Below are positions 54,916 through 63,247 of a stretch of DNA of 64,000 nt, piece by piece. The notes beneath the pieces are model-generated. The model ran no database searches and was not told where the DNA came from. It was given only the letters and a program-made list of their open reading frames with translations. Position numbers and translations under genes: made by a program. Numbering within the stretch: position 1 is the stretch's first letter; each line of letters opens with the position of its first letter. Source of the DNA: Beutenbergia cavernae DSM 12333 (GTDB taxonomy: Bacteria; Actinomycetota; Actinomycetes; Actinomycetales; Beutenbergiaceae); the NCBI RefSeq assembly GCF_000023105.1, contig NC_012669.1:1-64000 (forward strand), read 5' to 3'.

Positions 54916-56259
54916 TCAGCTCCGCGGCGAGAGGCGGAGCAGGTGCGCGCCGTGGGCCGGGAGGTCGAGCTCGAGCGCGCCGGCGACCGTGGGCACCTGC
55001 TCGCCGGACCAGACGTCGACGACGGCGTCCGTCGGGAGTCCGCCGACGTCGCCGAGGGCGAGCCTCACGCGGGTCGGCTCGTCGCCGAGGTGGAACACAG
55101 CCGCGTAGCGCACCGGCGCACCCGACGGCACGAGGCGCGTGCCGCCGTCGTCGGCCCCCTCGGCCGTCCACAGCACGAGGTCGCCCTCGCGCAGCACCTC
55201 GCGGCTCGCGCGCGAGGTGCGCAGGACGTCGAGGACGGCGTCGTTGGTGAGGAGGGCGATGGTCTCGGGGGACGACGTCGGCAGGTCGCCGCCCATCATG
55301 AGCGGCGAGCGGGAGATCACCCACAGGCTGAGGAGCGTGACCTGCTCGGCCGGGGTGAGGCGCGAGTGGCGGTCGTCGCCGCGCTCGGCGCGGATGCCGA
55401 TCCGGCCGAGGGGGAGCATGTCGGCGTCGGCCCAGCCCTCGGGCGACTGGTGCGGCGCCCAACGCGCCATGCGCGCGAACTGGGCCTCGACGTCGTCCCA
55501 GCGGTCCCAGAGGTCGTCGCTGACGCGCCACATCGCCGAGCTCGCGCGCAGGTGGTCCAGGTGCGCGAGCGAGATGTCTCGGCCGGGGGAGAGGCTCAGC
55601 TCCATGGGTCGGCCGGACCGCTCGATCGCCCGGGCGTAGGCCTCGATCTCCGCGTGGTGGTAGGGCCAGAGCATGTCGTCGGCCTTGACGAAGTCGACGC
55701 CCCACGCGGCGAACTGGGCGACCTGCGCGTCGTAGTACGCCTGCGCGGCGGGATGCGTGTGATCGAGGCCGTAGTTGTCCGGGTTCCAGGGGCAGATCGA
55801 GCTGGTGTCGGCGGCGTCGCGGGCCGTCCACCCGGTGCCGGCGATCGGCAGGTCGCGATCGACGGCGAGCCGCGGGATCCCGCGCATGACGTGCAGCCCG
55901 AAGCGGAGTCCGAGCTCGTGGACCTTTGCCGCGAGCGGGCCGAAGCCGGCGCCGTCGGCGGCGCTCGGGAAACGGTTCGGGGCGGGGAGCTGGCGGCCGT
56001 GGGCGTCCAGCTCGAGCGGGGCGTCGTCGTTGTAGCCGTGGGCCTTCGCGGTGGGGTCGTACCAGGCGATGTCGACGACGACGGTGTCCCAGCCGTGCGC
56101 GCGCAGGTGGGTGGCCATGAACTCGGCGTTCGCGACGACCTCGGCCTCCGTGACGGTCGTGCCGTAGCAGTCCCAGCTGTTCCAGCCCATCGGCGGCGTG
56201 GTGCGGACCGGCGGCGTGGGCGGCGCGACGGCGGGCTGGTGCGGAACGGATGAGGTCAC
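54916..56259 (-). CDS. Alpha-galactosidase, glycoside hydrolase family 27 type
   Basis: A 447-aa (beta/alpha)8-barrel hydrolase followed by a C-terminal beta-sandwich. TPPMGWNSWDCYG near the start is the GH27 signature. The nucleophile is probably D194 in VDFVKADDM and the acid/base D248 in RVSDDLWD, at a spacing similar to known members. The ARMARWAPHQSPEGWADADML stretch fits a bacterial GH27 subgroup. No signal peptide, so it acts on imported galactosides. GTG 56259 is the best start; a GTG inside the operator further up would give a non-homologous tail. A LacI-type operator lies 30 bases upstream. Confidence 0.88.
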   Translation of the reverse strand: MTSSVPHQPAVAPPTPPVRTTPPMGWNSWDCYGTTVTEAEVVANAEFMATHLRAHGWDTVVVDIAWYDPTAKAHGYNDDAPLELDAHGRQLPAPNRFPSAADGAGFGPLAAKVHELGLRFGLHVMRGIPRLAVDRDLPIAGTGWTARDAADTSSICPWNPDNYGLDHTHPAAQAYYDAQVAQFAAWGVDFVKADDMLWPYHHAEIEAYARAIERSGRPMELSLSPGRDISLAHLDHLRASSAMWRVSDDLWDRWDDVEAQFARMARWAPHQSPEGWADADMLPLGRIGIRAERGDDRHSRLTPAEQVTLLSLWVISRSPLMMGGDLPTSSPETIALLTNDAVLDVLRTSRASREVLREGDLVLWTAEGADDGGTRLVPSGAPVRYAAVFHLGDEPTRVRLALGDVGGLPTDAVVDVWSGEQVPTVAGALELDLPAHGAHLLRLSPRS

Positions 56260-56288
56260 GACGGCGGACTCCGGTGTCGGTCGGGCGA

Positions 56289-56302
56289 TGTGAGCGTTCA
56301 CA
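56289..56302 (-). promoter_or_regulatory. LacI-type operator upstream of the alpha-galactosidase
   Basis: TGTGAGCGTTCACA is a near-perfect 14-base palindrome (6 of 7 symmetric positions) with the central CG typical of LacI-family operators. It lies 30 bases before the alpha-galactosidase start. The same motif occurs in front of two other sugar loci in this window. Either LacI gene at 57.2-59.1 kb could encode the cognate repressor. Confidence 0.7.
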
Positions 56303-56388
56303 CTAACCCTTGCGGACACGAGCGTGGCGCCAGGGGCGCGGCGGTGCATGGGATCGGCGTGGGTGCGGGGTGGGTGCGGGGTGAGTGC

Positions 56389-56540
56389 GGGGTGAGCGTC
56401 CGAGTGCGGGCCGTGCCGCACCGCACTCGGACGCACGGCCCGCACTCGGACGCCACGCCCGGCACTCGGACGCAGGCTCCGCACCCGGACGCCACGCCCG
56501 GCAGCCGGACGCCACGCCCGGCACTCGGACGCCACGGCGG
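56389..56540. repeat. Tandem ~19.5-bp array with flanking inverted copy
   Basis: The word CACTCGGACG or a one- or two-base variant begins at 56424, 56443, 56463, 56482, 56502 and 56522, giving spacings of 19, 20, 19, 20 and 20. An inverted copy, GGGGTGAGCGTCCGAGTG, stands at 56389-56406 and can pair with the first units. That 18-base word is identical to one at 34058-34075. The array lies after the minus-strand phosphatase gene that ends at 56587, where a terminator is expected. Confidence 0.8.
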
Positions 56541-56586
56541 GAACCCGGCGCAGGCTCGCCGCCACCGACGTCGAGGCCGAGTGCAC

Positions 56587-57105
56587 CTAGACGCACACCG
56601 TGACGAGGTCGGGAAACGCGAGCCCGATCCACAGCTCCCCGGCGGCGGCGCCCGCGGACACGACGCCGACCCGCGCGAGCCACGCCACCATCACCATGCC
56701 GTGCGTGGCGATGACCATGTCCTCGCCCGGGTACGCACGCACGCCCGCGTCGAAGCGTGCGGCGGCCTCGTCCGGCGTCTCCCACCCGGCGTGCCGGACA
56801 TCGAGCCGGCTCTCGACCCACGCCCGGCGTCGCGCGACCACGGCGTCGTCGAACGGCTCGCCCGGGCGGCTGACCTCGCCGAACCGCGCGTCGGTCGTCG
56901 GAGGTCCCGCGGCCAGCGTGATCGTCTCGACGGCCTTGGCCTCGGTGCTGCTCAGCAGCAGCCCCGCAGGGAGCGTGCCGGCCAGGCGCGCAGCTGCCGC
57001 CCTGCCCTCGTCGCTCAGCGGCCAGGCACGGGGGTCGGCGTCGGGCCGTGCCGCGGGCATCGCGTGGCGGAGCAGGTGCACCCGCCTCGCCGCCACCTGC
57101 CGCAC
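56587..57105 (-). CDS. Histidine phosphatase family protein
   Basis: A 172-aa member of the phosphoglycerate-mutase-like superfamily. The catalytic RHA motif is in VHLLRHAMP near residue 12, the conserved LSDEGRAAAARLA follows, then SSTEAKAVET and the second catalytic histidine in MVIATHGMVMVAW. The physiological phosphate ester is unknown. GTG 57105 is the first start; GTGs a few codons later are also possible. Divergent from the LacI gene at 57152 by 46 bases. Its 3' side runs into the repeat array. Confidence 0.88.
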   Translation of the reverse strand: MRQVAARRVHLLRHAMPAARPDADPRAWPLSDEGRAAAARLAGTLPAGLLLSSTEAKAVETITLAAGPPTTDARFGEVSRPGEPFDDAVVARRRAWVESRLDVRHAGWETPDEAAARFDAGVRAYPGEDMVIATHGMVMVAWLARVGVVSAGAAAGELWIGLAFPDLVTVCV

Positions 57106-57151
57106 GCTACCCGCGCCTGGCGTCGGGTCCGGCCCGTCCTACCCTGAGCGC

Positions 57152-58135
57152 ATGCCGGTCACGATGCGCGACGTCGCCGCGCTCGCGGGCGTGTCGGTGA
57201 AGACCGTCTCGCGCGTGGTGAACCTCGAGCCGCACACGCGGCCCGAGGTCGTCCGACGGGTGCGCGCAGCGATCGCCGAGCTCGACTGGGTGCCCAACGG
57301 CAGCGCCCGCACCCTCCGGACGGGCCGCACCGGGCTCGTCGCCGTCGCCGTCACGGAGCTCCGCCGGCCGCATCTCGCGATGCTGGGAGAAGCGCTCGTC
57401 GACGAGATCGGGCGGCGTGGGCTTCAGGCCGCCGTCGAACCCACGCACGGTGATCCTGCCCGCCTGCGCGACCTGCTCGACGCCCGCGGCCGGATCTTCG
57501 ACGGCCTCGTCCTGATCGGGGATCCGGGCGAGGACCTGTTGACCGGGCTGCGGGCCCAGCACCCGGTGGTCCTCGTGCACGGCGGCGGGCGGGGCACCGT
57601 CGACGCGGTGGACGCCGACCTCGTCGAGGCCGCCTCCCTCGTGGCCCGCCACCTCGTGGTCATGGGGCGATCGCGTCCCGTGCTCCTCGGGCTCGACCGC
57701 GGCGCGGGTGGTGTCGAGGCGATGCGCGCCGCGCTCGCGTCCGCCGGCGTCACGGAGCCTGCCCCCGCCATCGGTGGCGTCCGGACTCGCGCGGACGGGG
57801 CCGACGTCGTCGACCGTGCGCGTCGTGAGCGACCCGACCTCGACACCCTCGTCTGCGGCTCCGACGAGGTCGCGCTCGGCGCCCTCGCCGCTCTGGCGCG
57901 CGACGGCGTGGCCGTCCCGGACGACGTCGCCGTCATCGGCTTCGACGACCTCGACGACGGCCAGTTCACGACGCCGAGCCTCACCACCGTCGATCCAGGC
58001 CCCGGCCGCCTGGCCAGGGCGGCCATCGACCTGCTCGCCGACCGGCTCTCCGGCACCGCACCCGCGGAGCCGCGCCGCGTGATCTCCCCGGTCGAGCTCA
58101 TCCGCCGGGAGTCGACCTTGGGCGGGATGTCGTGA
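57152..58135 (+). CDS. LacI family transcriptional regulator (first of a coupled pair)
   Basis: A 327-aa regulator. The helix-turn-helix reads MRDVAALAGVSVKTVSRVVN, then the hinge VPNGSARTLRTGRTGLVAVA and the sensor domain ending DDVAVIGFDDLDDGQFTTPSLTTV. ATG 57152 starts five residues before the first helix. The stop overlaps the next LacI gene (GTGA), which is unusual for two regulators. It probably controls the alpha-galactosidase or the arabinofuranosidase locus; the ligand is unknown. Confidence 0.92.
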   Translation: MPVTMRDVAALAGVSVKTVSRVVNLEPHTRPEVVRRVRAAIAELDWVPNGSARTLRTGRTGLVAVAVTELRRPHLAMLGEALVDEIGRRGLQAAVEPTHGDPARLRDLLDARGRIFDGLVLIGDPGEDLLTGLRAQHPVVLVHGGGRGTVDAVDADLVEAASLVARHLVVMGRSRPVLLGLDRGAGGVEAMRAALASAGVTEPAPAIGGVRTRADGADVVDRARRERPDLDTLVCGSDEVALGALAALARDGVAVPDDVAVIGFDDLDDGQFTTPSLTTVDPGPGRLARAAIDLLADRLSGTAPAEPRRVISPVELIRRESTLGGMS

Positions 58136-59139
58136 AGGCGCCCACGCTCGCCGACGTCGCGGCGGTCGCCGGCGTCTCCGCCAAGACCGTCTCGAACGTC
58201 CTGCTCGGGCGCCCCGGCGTCTCGGCGCGCACGCGGGAGTCGGTCCGGGAGGCGATCGCGCAGGTGGGCTACGCCGTCAACCCGGCCGGACGGGGGCTCG
58301 CATCCGGGCGGACGGGGCGCGTCGCCGTCGTCGTCCCCATGCTCTACCAGCCCTACTTCGCGGAGATGGCCGAGCGGCTCATCCTCGCGCTCGAGGCGCA
58401 CGGGCTCGCGACGACGCTGCGCATCGCGCCCGACGGACGCTCCGAGCTCGACGCCGTGCTCGGCGTGTCCACGCGCGACGTCGACGCCGTCGTCATCTGC
58501 CCGCACCTGCTCTCGGCGGAGCTCATCGGCGACGCCGTGCTGCCGCGGCCGGTGGTGCAGGTCGGGGGTGGCCCGGTCGACCGGATCGACGGCGTCATCA
58601 TGGGTGAGCGCGCGGGCGCTGAGGCGGTGGCGCGTCACCTGCTCGACGGCGGACGACGGCGGATCGCGCTCGTGTGGAACGCTCCCCGCGGTGAGATGCC
58701 GTCCGGCTCGCGCTACGAGGGGTACCGCAGCGTGCTCGCGGAGCACGGCATCGACGTCGACCCCGCGCTGATCGCCCGCGGGTCGGACTGGGACCGACGC
58801 GTCTCGGGGTACGAGGCGATGGTGGGGCTGCTGCAGTCCGGTGCCCGGTTCGACGCCGCCATGTGCGTGAACGACGCCGTCGCCGTGGGTGCGCTGCGCG
58901 CGCTGCGCGGGCATGGCCGGCGCGTCCCGGAGGACGTCGCCGTCACCGGCTTCGACGACACCGACGAGGGCGAGTTCACGACGCCGTCCCTCACCTCGGT
59001 CAGCCCGCACCAGGAGGACATGGTGGCGGCCGCCGTCGCCATGCTCGTCGAGCGCCTCGGTGGGTACGACGGCGCTGCGCGCCACGTGCAGACCAGTGCG
59101 CACCTCGTGGTGCGCGACTCCTCGCGGCCGCCGGTGTAG
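58132..59139 (+). CDS. LacI family transcriptional regulator (second of a coupled pair)
   Basis: A 335-aa regulator with the helix-turn-helix LADVAAVAGVSAKTVSNVLLG, hinge VNPAGRGLASGRTGRVAVVV and a sensor domain ending DVAVTGFDDTDEGEFTTPSLTSVSPH. It starts with GTG overlapping the previous stop. The two neighbouring regulators share a GFDD-TTPSLT ending but differ widely elsewhere, so they are paralogues rather than a recent duplicate. It lies upstream of the GH127 gene and is the nearest candidate repressor for it. Confidence 0.92.
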   Translation: MKAPTLADVAAVAGVSAKTVSNVLLGRPGVSARTRESVREAIAQVGYAVNPAGRGLASGRTGRVAVVVPMLYQPYFAEMAERLILALEAHGLATTLRIAPDGRSELDAVLGVSTRDVDAVVICPHLLSAELIGDAVLPRPVVQVGGGPVDRIDGVIMGERAGAEAVARHLLDGGRRRIALVWNAPRGEMPSGSRYEGYRSVLAEHGIDVDPALIARGSDWDRRVSGYEAMVGLLQSGARFDAAMCVNDAVAVGALRALRGHGRRVPEDVAVTGFDDTDEGEFTTPSLTSVSPHQEDMVAAAVAMLVERLGGYDGAARHVQTSAHLVVRDSSRPPV

Positions 59140-59187
59140 CTCGCGGCCCGCGTCCGCCGAGCTCGAGTCCCGGAGGCGGCCGCGGGC

Positions 59188-59367
59188 GGCCGTGCTCCGG
59201 CGAGCTCGTACCCAGGCGGCGACGTCGTACTCCCGGGAGTACGAGCTCGCCGGGAAGGTACGAACTCGCGCGGGACGGGGGTGGCCGTGCTCCGCCGAGC
59301 TCGTACCCAGGCGGCGACGTCGTACTCCGGGGAGTACGAGCTCGCCGGGAGGGTACGAGCTCGGCGC
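59188..59367. repeat. Two tandem ~85-bp compound hairpins
   Basis: Two nearly identical copies, 59188-59272 and 59283-59367 (period 95), each with nested inverted repeats: an outer GAGCTCGTACC/GGTACGAGCTC pair (one mismatch in copy 1), a middle CGGCGA/TCGCCG pair, and an inner TCGTACTCCCGGGAGTACGA, which is a perfect 20-base palindrome at 59225-59244 in copy 1. The copies lie between the second LacI gene and the GH127 promoter and probably act as terminators. Confidence 0.85.
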
Positions 59368-59400
59368 GTGACGGCGCCCCGCGCCCCCGGGGTCACGCCT

Positions 59401-59463
59401 TGATAACGTTCACATCCAGTTCTTGTCTAGTGGTTGACAACGCTGAACAGTCGGGCGCAAGAT
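59401..59463 (+). promoter_or_regulatory. Operator and promoter of the GH127 operon
   Basis: TGATAACGTTCACA (59401-59414) is a LacI-type operator variant with one conserved half TGTGAAC. TTGACA at 59434-59439 is a consensus -35, followed 18 bases later by CAAGAT (59458-59463) as a weak -10. TTGTC at about 59423-59427 and GACAA at 59436-59440 form an additional inverted repeat over the -35. The arrangement fits repression of the GH127-importer operon. Confidence 0.55.
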
Positions 59464-59500
59464 CGCCCCCAGCCGACGACGTCCGAGGAGAGAGTCAGAG

Positions 59501-61432
59501 TTGACCACCACCCCAGCCCCGCCCACGCACGCGCTCGTGGCAGCGCCCGCGACGCCGCGAGCGGCAGTGGCGCAGCACAGGCCGCTCGACGTCCGCGCCG
59601 TGCGGCTGAGCTCCGCCGGCCCGCTCGGCGCCTGGCAGGAGCGCAACGCGACGGCGACGATCCCGCACTGCATCGAGCAGCTCGAGGCGTCGGGCGTGCT
59701 GGACAACTTCCGCCGGGTGATCGGCGAGTCGGGCGCGCCGTACCGGGGCTTCGTGTTCGCCGACTCCGACCTGTACAAGGTGATCGAGGCCGTCGCCTGG
59801 GAGATCGCCCGCTCCGGCACCGGCCGGTGGGACGCGTGGCTCGACGACGTCGTCGGGCTGGTCGCCCGCACTCAGGACGACACCGGCTACGTCATGACCT
59901 GGATCCAGGGCCTGCACCCGGAGAAGCGGTTCGCGGAGCTCGAGTGGACCCATGAGATGTACGTGCTCGGGCACCTGGTGCAGGCCGCCGTCGCCCTCGA
60001 CCGCGCCACCTGCCGCGCCGACCTCCTCCGCATCGCCGAGCGCTTCGTGGCCCTGGTCGACCGGCGCTTCGGCCCCGGGCGCGAGGAGGGGATCTGCGGC
60101 CACCCGGAGATCGAGACGGCGCTCGTCGAGCTGTACCGGCACACCGGCGACGAACGCCACCTCGCCCTCGCGCAGCGGATGATCGACCTGCGCGGCCGGG
60201 GTCTGCTCAAGGCCGGCTCGTTCGGTCCGCGGTACTTCCAGGACCACGCCCCGGTGCGTGAGGCGCGCACCGCCGTCGGCCACGCCGTCCGGCAGCTGTA
60301 CCTGGACGCGGGCGTCACCGACGTCTACCTCGAGACCGGCGAGCCAGAGCTGCTGGACGCGATGCGCGCCCAGTGGGTCGACGCGCACGAGCGCAAGATG
60401 TACCTGACCGGCGCGTTCGGCTCCCGGCACCGCGACGAGGCCTTCGGTGACGCCTACGAGCTCCCGTCGGAGCGTGCCTACGCGGAGACGTGCGCCACGA
60501 TCGCCGACCTGCACTGGACCTGGCGTCTCCAGCTCGTCGGCGGCACCGCCGCGCACGCGGACGTCGTCGAGCGCGAGATCCACAACGCGCTCGCGGCGTC
60601 CGTCGACGCGACCGGCACGCGGTTCTTCTACTCCAACCCGCTGCAGCTGCGGCCCGACCGGCACTCCGAGGAGAACGCCCCGCGCGAGCGTGCGGCCTGG
60701 TACTCCTGCGCCTGCTGCCCGCCGAACATCGCGCGGGTCGTCGCGCAGCTGGCGGCGTACGTGGCGTCGAGCACGGCCGAGACCCTCTGGCTCCACCAGT
60801 ACGCGGACGCGGAGATCGACCTGCCCGAGCACCTGGGCACCGGCGTCCTCGAGGTCCGCACCGACTACCCGCGCTCCGGCGTCGTCGACCTCGCCGTCCG
60901 CGGCACGCCCGCGCCCGGCGCGCACCTCGCTCTGCGCGTCCCGGCGTGGTCCACCCGCACGCTGCTCGACGGCGTCCCGGTCGCCGCCGAGGACGGCTAC
61001 GTCCGCGTCGACCTCGCCGACGGCGCGGCGTGGCGGCTCGAGCTCGACGTGACGCCGCGCTGGACGCAGGCGCACCCGCGCGTCGACGCCGCCCGCGGCT
61101 GCCTCGCGCTCGAGCGCGGCCCGCTCGTGTACTGCGTCGAGCAGGCCGACGTGCCGGACGGCGTCGCCGTCGACGACCTCGTCGTCGACCCCGCCGCCGC
61201 TCCCGTCGAACGCACCCGGGACGACGGCGCCCTCGTGCTCGACGTGACCTGCCGCACGAGCGGCACCCCCACTCAGCTGTACCGCACCGCCGCGGCGGGG
61301 ACGCCGTCGTCGACCACCGGGGACGGCGCGGCGCGCCGCGTCCCCGTCACGGCCGTCCCCTTCGCCACGTGGGGCAACCGCGCCCCGGGAGCGATGCGGG
61401 TCTGGCTGCCCGCACCGGAGTCAACGGACTGA
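59501..61432 (+). CDS. Beta-L-arabinofuranosidase, glycoside hydrolase family 127
   Basis: A 643-aa enzyme that removes terminal beta-L-arabinofuranosyl residues from plant glycans. The (alpha/alpha)6 barrel is followed by beta domains. Zinc and catalytic residues match the Bifidobacterium HypBA1 pattern in spacing: E329 and C331 (YAETCAT), C405-C406 (CACCPPN) with C405 as the likely nucleophile, and E313 (RDEAFGD) as acid/base. No signal peptide, so it is intracellular. The start is TTG 59501 after GAGGAGAG; no better start exists. First gene of an operon with a sugar importer. Confidence 0.93.
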   Translation: MTTTPAPPTHALVAAPATPRAAVAQHRPLDVRAVRLSSAGPLGAWQERNATATIPHCIEQLEASGVLDNFRRVIGESGAPYRGFVFADSDLYKVIEAVAWEIARSGTGRWDAWLDDVVGLVARTQDDTGYVMTWIQGLHPEKRFAELEWTHEMYVLGHLVQAAVALDRATCRADLLRIAERFVALVDRRFGPGREEGICGHPEIETALVELYRHTGDERHLALAQRMIDLRGRGLLKAGSFGPRYFQDHAPVREARTAVGHAVRQLYLDAGVTDVYLETGEPELLDAMRAQWVDAHERKMYLTGAFGSRHRDEAFGDAYELPSERAYAETCATIADLHWTWRLQLVGGTAAHADVVEREIHNALAASVDATGTRFFYSNPLQLRPDRHSEENAPRERAAWYSCACCPPNIARVVAQLAAYVASSTAETLWLHQYADAEIDLPEHLGTGVLEVRTDYPRSGVVDLAVRGTPAPGAHLALRVPAWSTRTLLDGVPVAAEDGYVRVDLADGAAWRLELDVTPRWTQAHPRVDAARGCLALERGPLVYCVEQADVPDGVAVDDLVVDPAAAPVERTRDDGALVLDVTCRTSGTPTQLYRTAAAGTPSSTTGDGAARRVPVTAVPFATWGNRAPGAMRVWLPAPESTD

Positions 61433-61485
61433 CCACCGGCACGTGCGTCGGACCGCGCGCACGGCCTGAACTCGAGGAGGAGCTC

Positions 61486-63141
61486 ATGAGCAGAACGACG
61501 ACGGCTCGGCGCAGGCCGGGCCGCACGAGAGCGGCGACCGGCGCCGCCGCGGGCCTCGCGGCGGCGAGCCTGGTGCTGACCGCCTGCACCGGCGGCGGGG
61601 GTGGCGAGGGCGACGGCGGCGGGGAGGCCGACGGCGACAGCGGCGGCGGCGAGACCATCCAGATCCTCGTGCTCAAGCACCCGCTCACGGGGCCGATGGC
61701 CGACATGGGCTGGGTGGCCGACCTCGAGGAGGCGGCCGACGTCACGATCGAGTGGGAAGAGGTGTCGGCCGACTGGGACCAGAAGAAGTCCACGATGCTC
61801 GCGGCCGGTGACATCCCCGACCTCATCGTCGGGACCAACGCGATCACCAACTCCGACTTCGCGACGTTCCAGGGCCTCTTCGAGGACCTGAGCGACGACC
61901 TGGACGCGCTCCCGAACGTGCAGGGCATGTTCGAGGCGCTGCCGGAGACGGAGATCATGGCGACCCAGCCGGACGGCACGATCTACGGCCTCCCCGGGTA
62001 CCGCCGCTTCTGGCCGCAGACCGCGACGCGGCAGTACGTCAACCAGGAGTGGCTCGACAACCTCGGCCTCGAGACGCCGACCACCCTCGACGAGCTGTTC
62101 GACGTGCTCGTCGCGTTCAAGGACGAGGACGCGAACGGGAACGGGGACCCGAACGACGAGATCCCCATGGACTGGTCGCCCACCGGCACCGGCGGCTTCG
62201 GCTTCTTCCAGCCGACGGCGTTCCTCGGCAGCTTCGGGCTCCCGATCTCCGGCGGGGGCGGTGCAGGCTACTTCGTCGAGGACGGCGAGGTCGGCAACTT
62301 CCTCACCGACGAGCGCTACCGCGACGTCGTCGAGTTCCTGCACGAGTGCTACGCGGCCGGCCTCATCAGCGAGGAGGTCATGACGCAGGACTACTCGGCC
62401 TACCAGTCGGTGGGCCGCGGCGACGGCGACACGGCGCGCGTCGGGTTCAGCTGGGGCTGGACGTCGAGCGACCGGTTCGGCGCCCAGCTCGCGCCGCAGT
62501 ACGCGGCGACGGGCCCCATGGTGGTCGAGGGTGTCGACCCGGTCTGGTCGTTCGACTCCTACGGCCTGAACTACGGCATCAACCAGGTCACGATGTCCGC
62601 GAGCACGGACGTGAAGGACGCCGCGCTGCGAGTAATCGACGCGTTCTACGACCAGGACATGTCGCTGCAGGTGCTGTGGGGCGAGTTCGGCCAGAACATC
62701 GAGCAGATCGACGACTCCACGTACGAGGTGCTGCCGCCGGCAGACGGGACGTCCGACCCGTCGACGTGGAAGTGGACCACCACGCTCGCCGACAACGGCC
62801 CGAGCTGGATCCGTGACGACATCGACGTCACGGCCCCCGCCGACCTGCTGGAGTCCGCCGAGCAGGAGGAGCCGCTCGGCGAGGCGCTCGACAACATCGA
62901 CATCGAGAACAACGTGTGGCCGGGCGAGCTCATCAAGATGGATCAGGCCGACCTCAGCACGGTCTCGCTCAACAACACGAACGTGCTGAACATCGCCATG
63001 CAGAAGTGGGCGGAGTGGATCACCGGCGGCGGTGCGACGGACCAGTGGGACGACTACGTCGCCCAGCTCGAGGGTTCGGGCCTGACGCAGAACATCGAGA
63101 TCCACCAGCGGTACTACGACGAGTACGTGGAGAACCGTTGA
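61486..63141 (+). CDS. Sugar ABC transporter substrate-binding lipoprotein (LplA type)
   Basis: A 551-aa extracellular binding protein. A basic start (RRRPGRTRAA), a hydrophobic core and the lipobox LTAC near residue 34 mark a lipoprotein, then a very Gly/Asp-rich spacer. The mature sequence (LKHPLTGPMADMGWVADLEEAADVTIEWE, GYRRFWPQTATRQYVNQEWLDNLG, ATGPMVVEG) resembles the LplA-type binding proteins for large oligosaccharides. ATG 61486 follows GAGGAGG. It lies between GH127 and an LplB-type permease; arabinose-containing oligosaccharides are the likely cargo. A strong hairpin follows. Confidence 0.9.
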   Translation: MSRTTTARRRPGRTRAATGAAAGLAAASLVLTACTGGGGGEGDGGGEADGDSGGGETIQILVLKHPLTGPMADMGWVADLEEAADVTIEWEEVSADWDQKKSTMLAAGDIPDLIVGTNAITNSDFATFQGLFEDLSDDLDALPNVQGMFEALPETEIMATQPDGTIYGLPGYRRFWPQTATRQYVNQEWLDNLGLETPTTLDELFDVLVAFKDEDANGNGDPNDEIPMDWSPTGTGGFGFFQPTAFLGSFGLPISGGGGAGYFVEDGEVGNFLTDERYRDVVEFLHECYAAGLISEEVMTQDYSAYQSVGRGDGDTARVGFSWGWTSSDRFGAQLAPQYAATGPMVVEGVDPVWSFDSYGLNYGINQVTMSASTDVKDAALRVIDAFYDQDMSLQVLWGEFGQNIEQIDDSTYEVLPPADGTSDPSTWKWTTTLADNGPSWIRDDIDVTAPADLLESAEQEEPLGEALDNIDIENNVWPGELIKMDQADLSTVSLNNTNVLNIAMQKWAEWITGGGATDQWDDYVAQLEGSGLTQNIEIHQRYYDEYVENR

Positions 63142-63146
63142 GCGTT

Positions 63147-63184
63147 CGCCCCGGTCCGCGGGCCCAGGCCCACGGACCGGGGCG
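63147..63184 (+). terminator. Hairpin after the binding-protein gene
   Basis: CGCCCCGGTCCG (63147-63158) and CGGACCGGGGCG (63173-63184) form a perfect 12-bp stem; the loop contains a further GGGCC/GGCCC pairing. It starts 6 bases after the stop and probably limits read-through to the permease genes or protects the upstream message. Confidence 0.55.
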
Positions 63185-63247
63185 CCGACGCGGCCGACCG
63201 ACGCCGGTGGGGGCCGAGCACGTCCTGGAGCAGGAAGGGTGTGAGTG

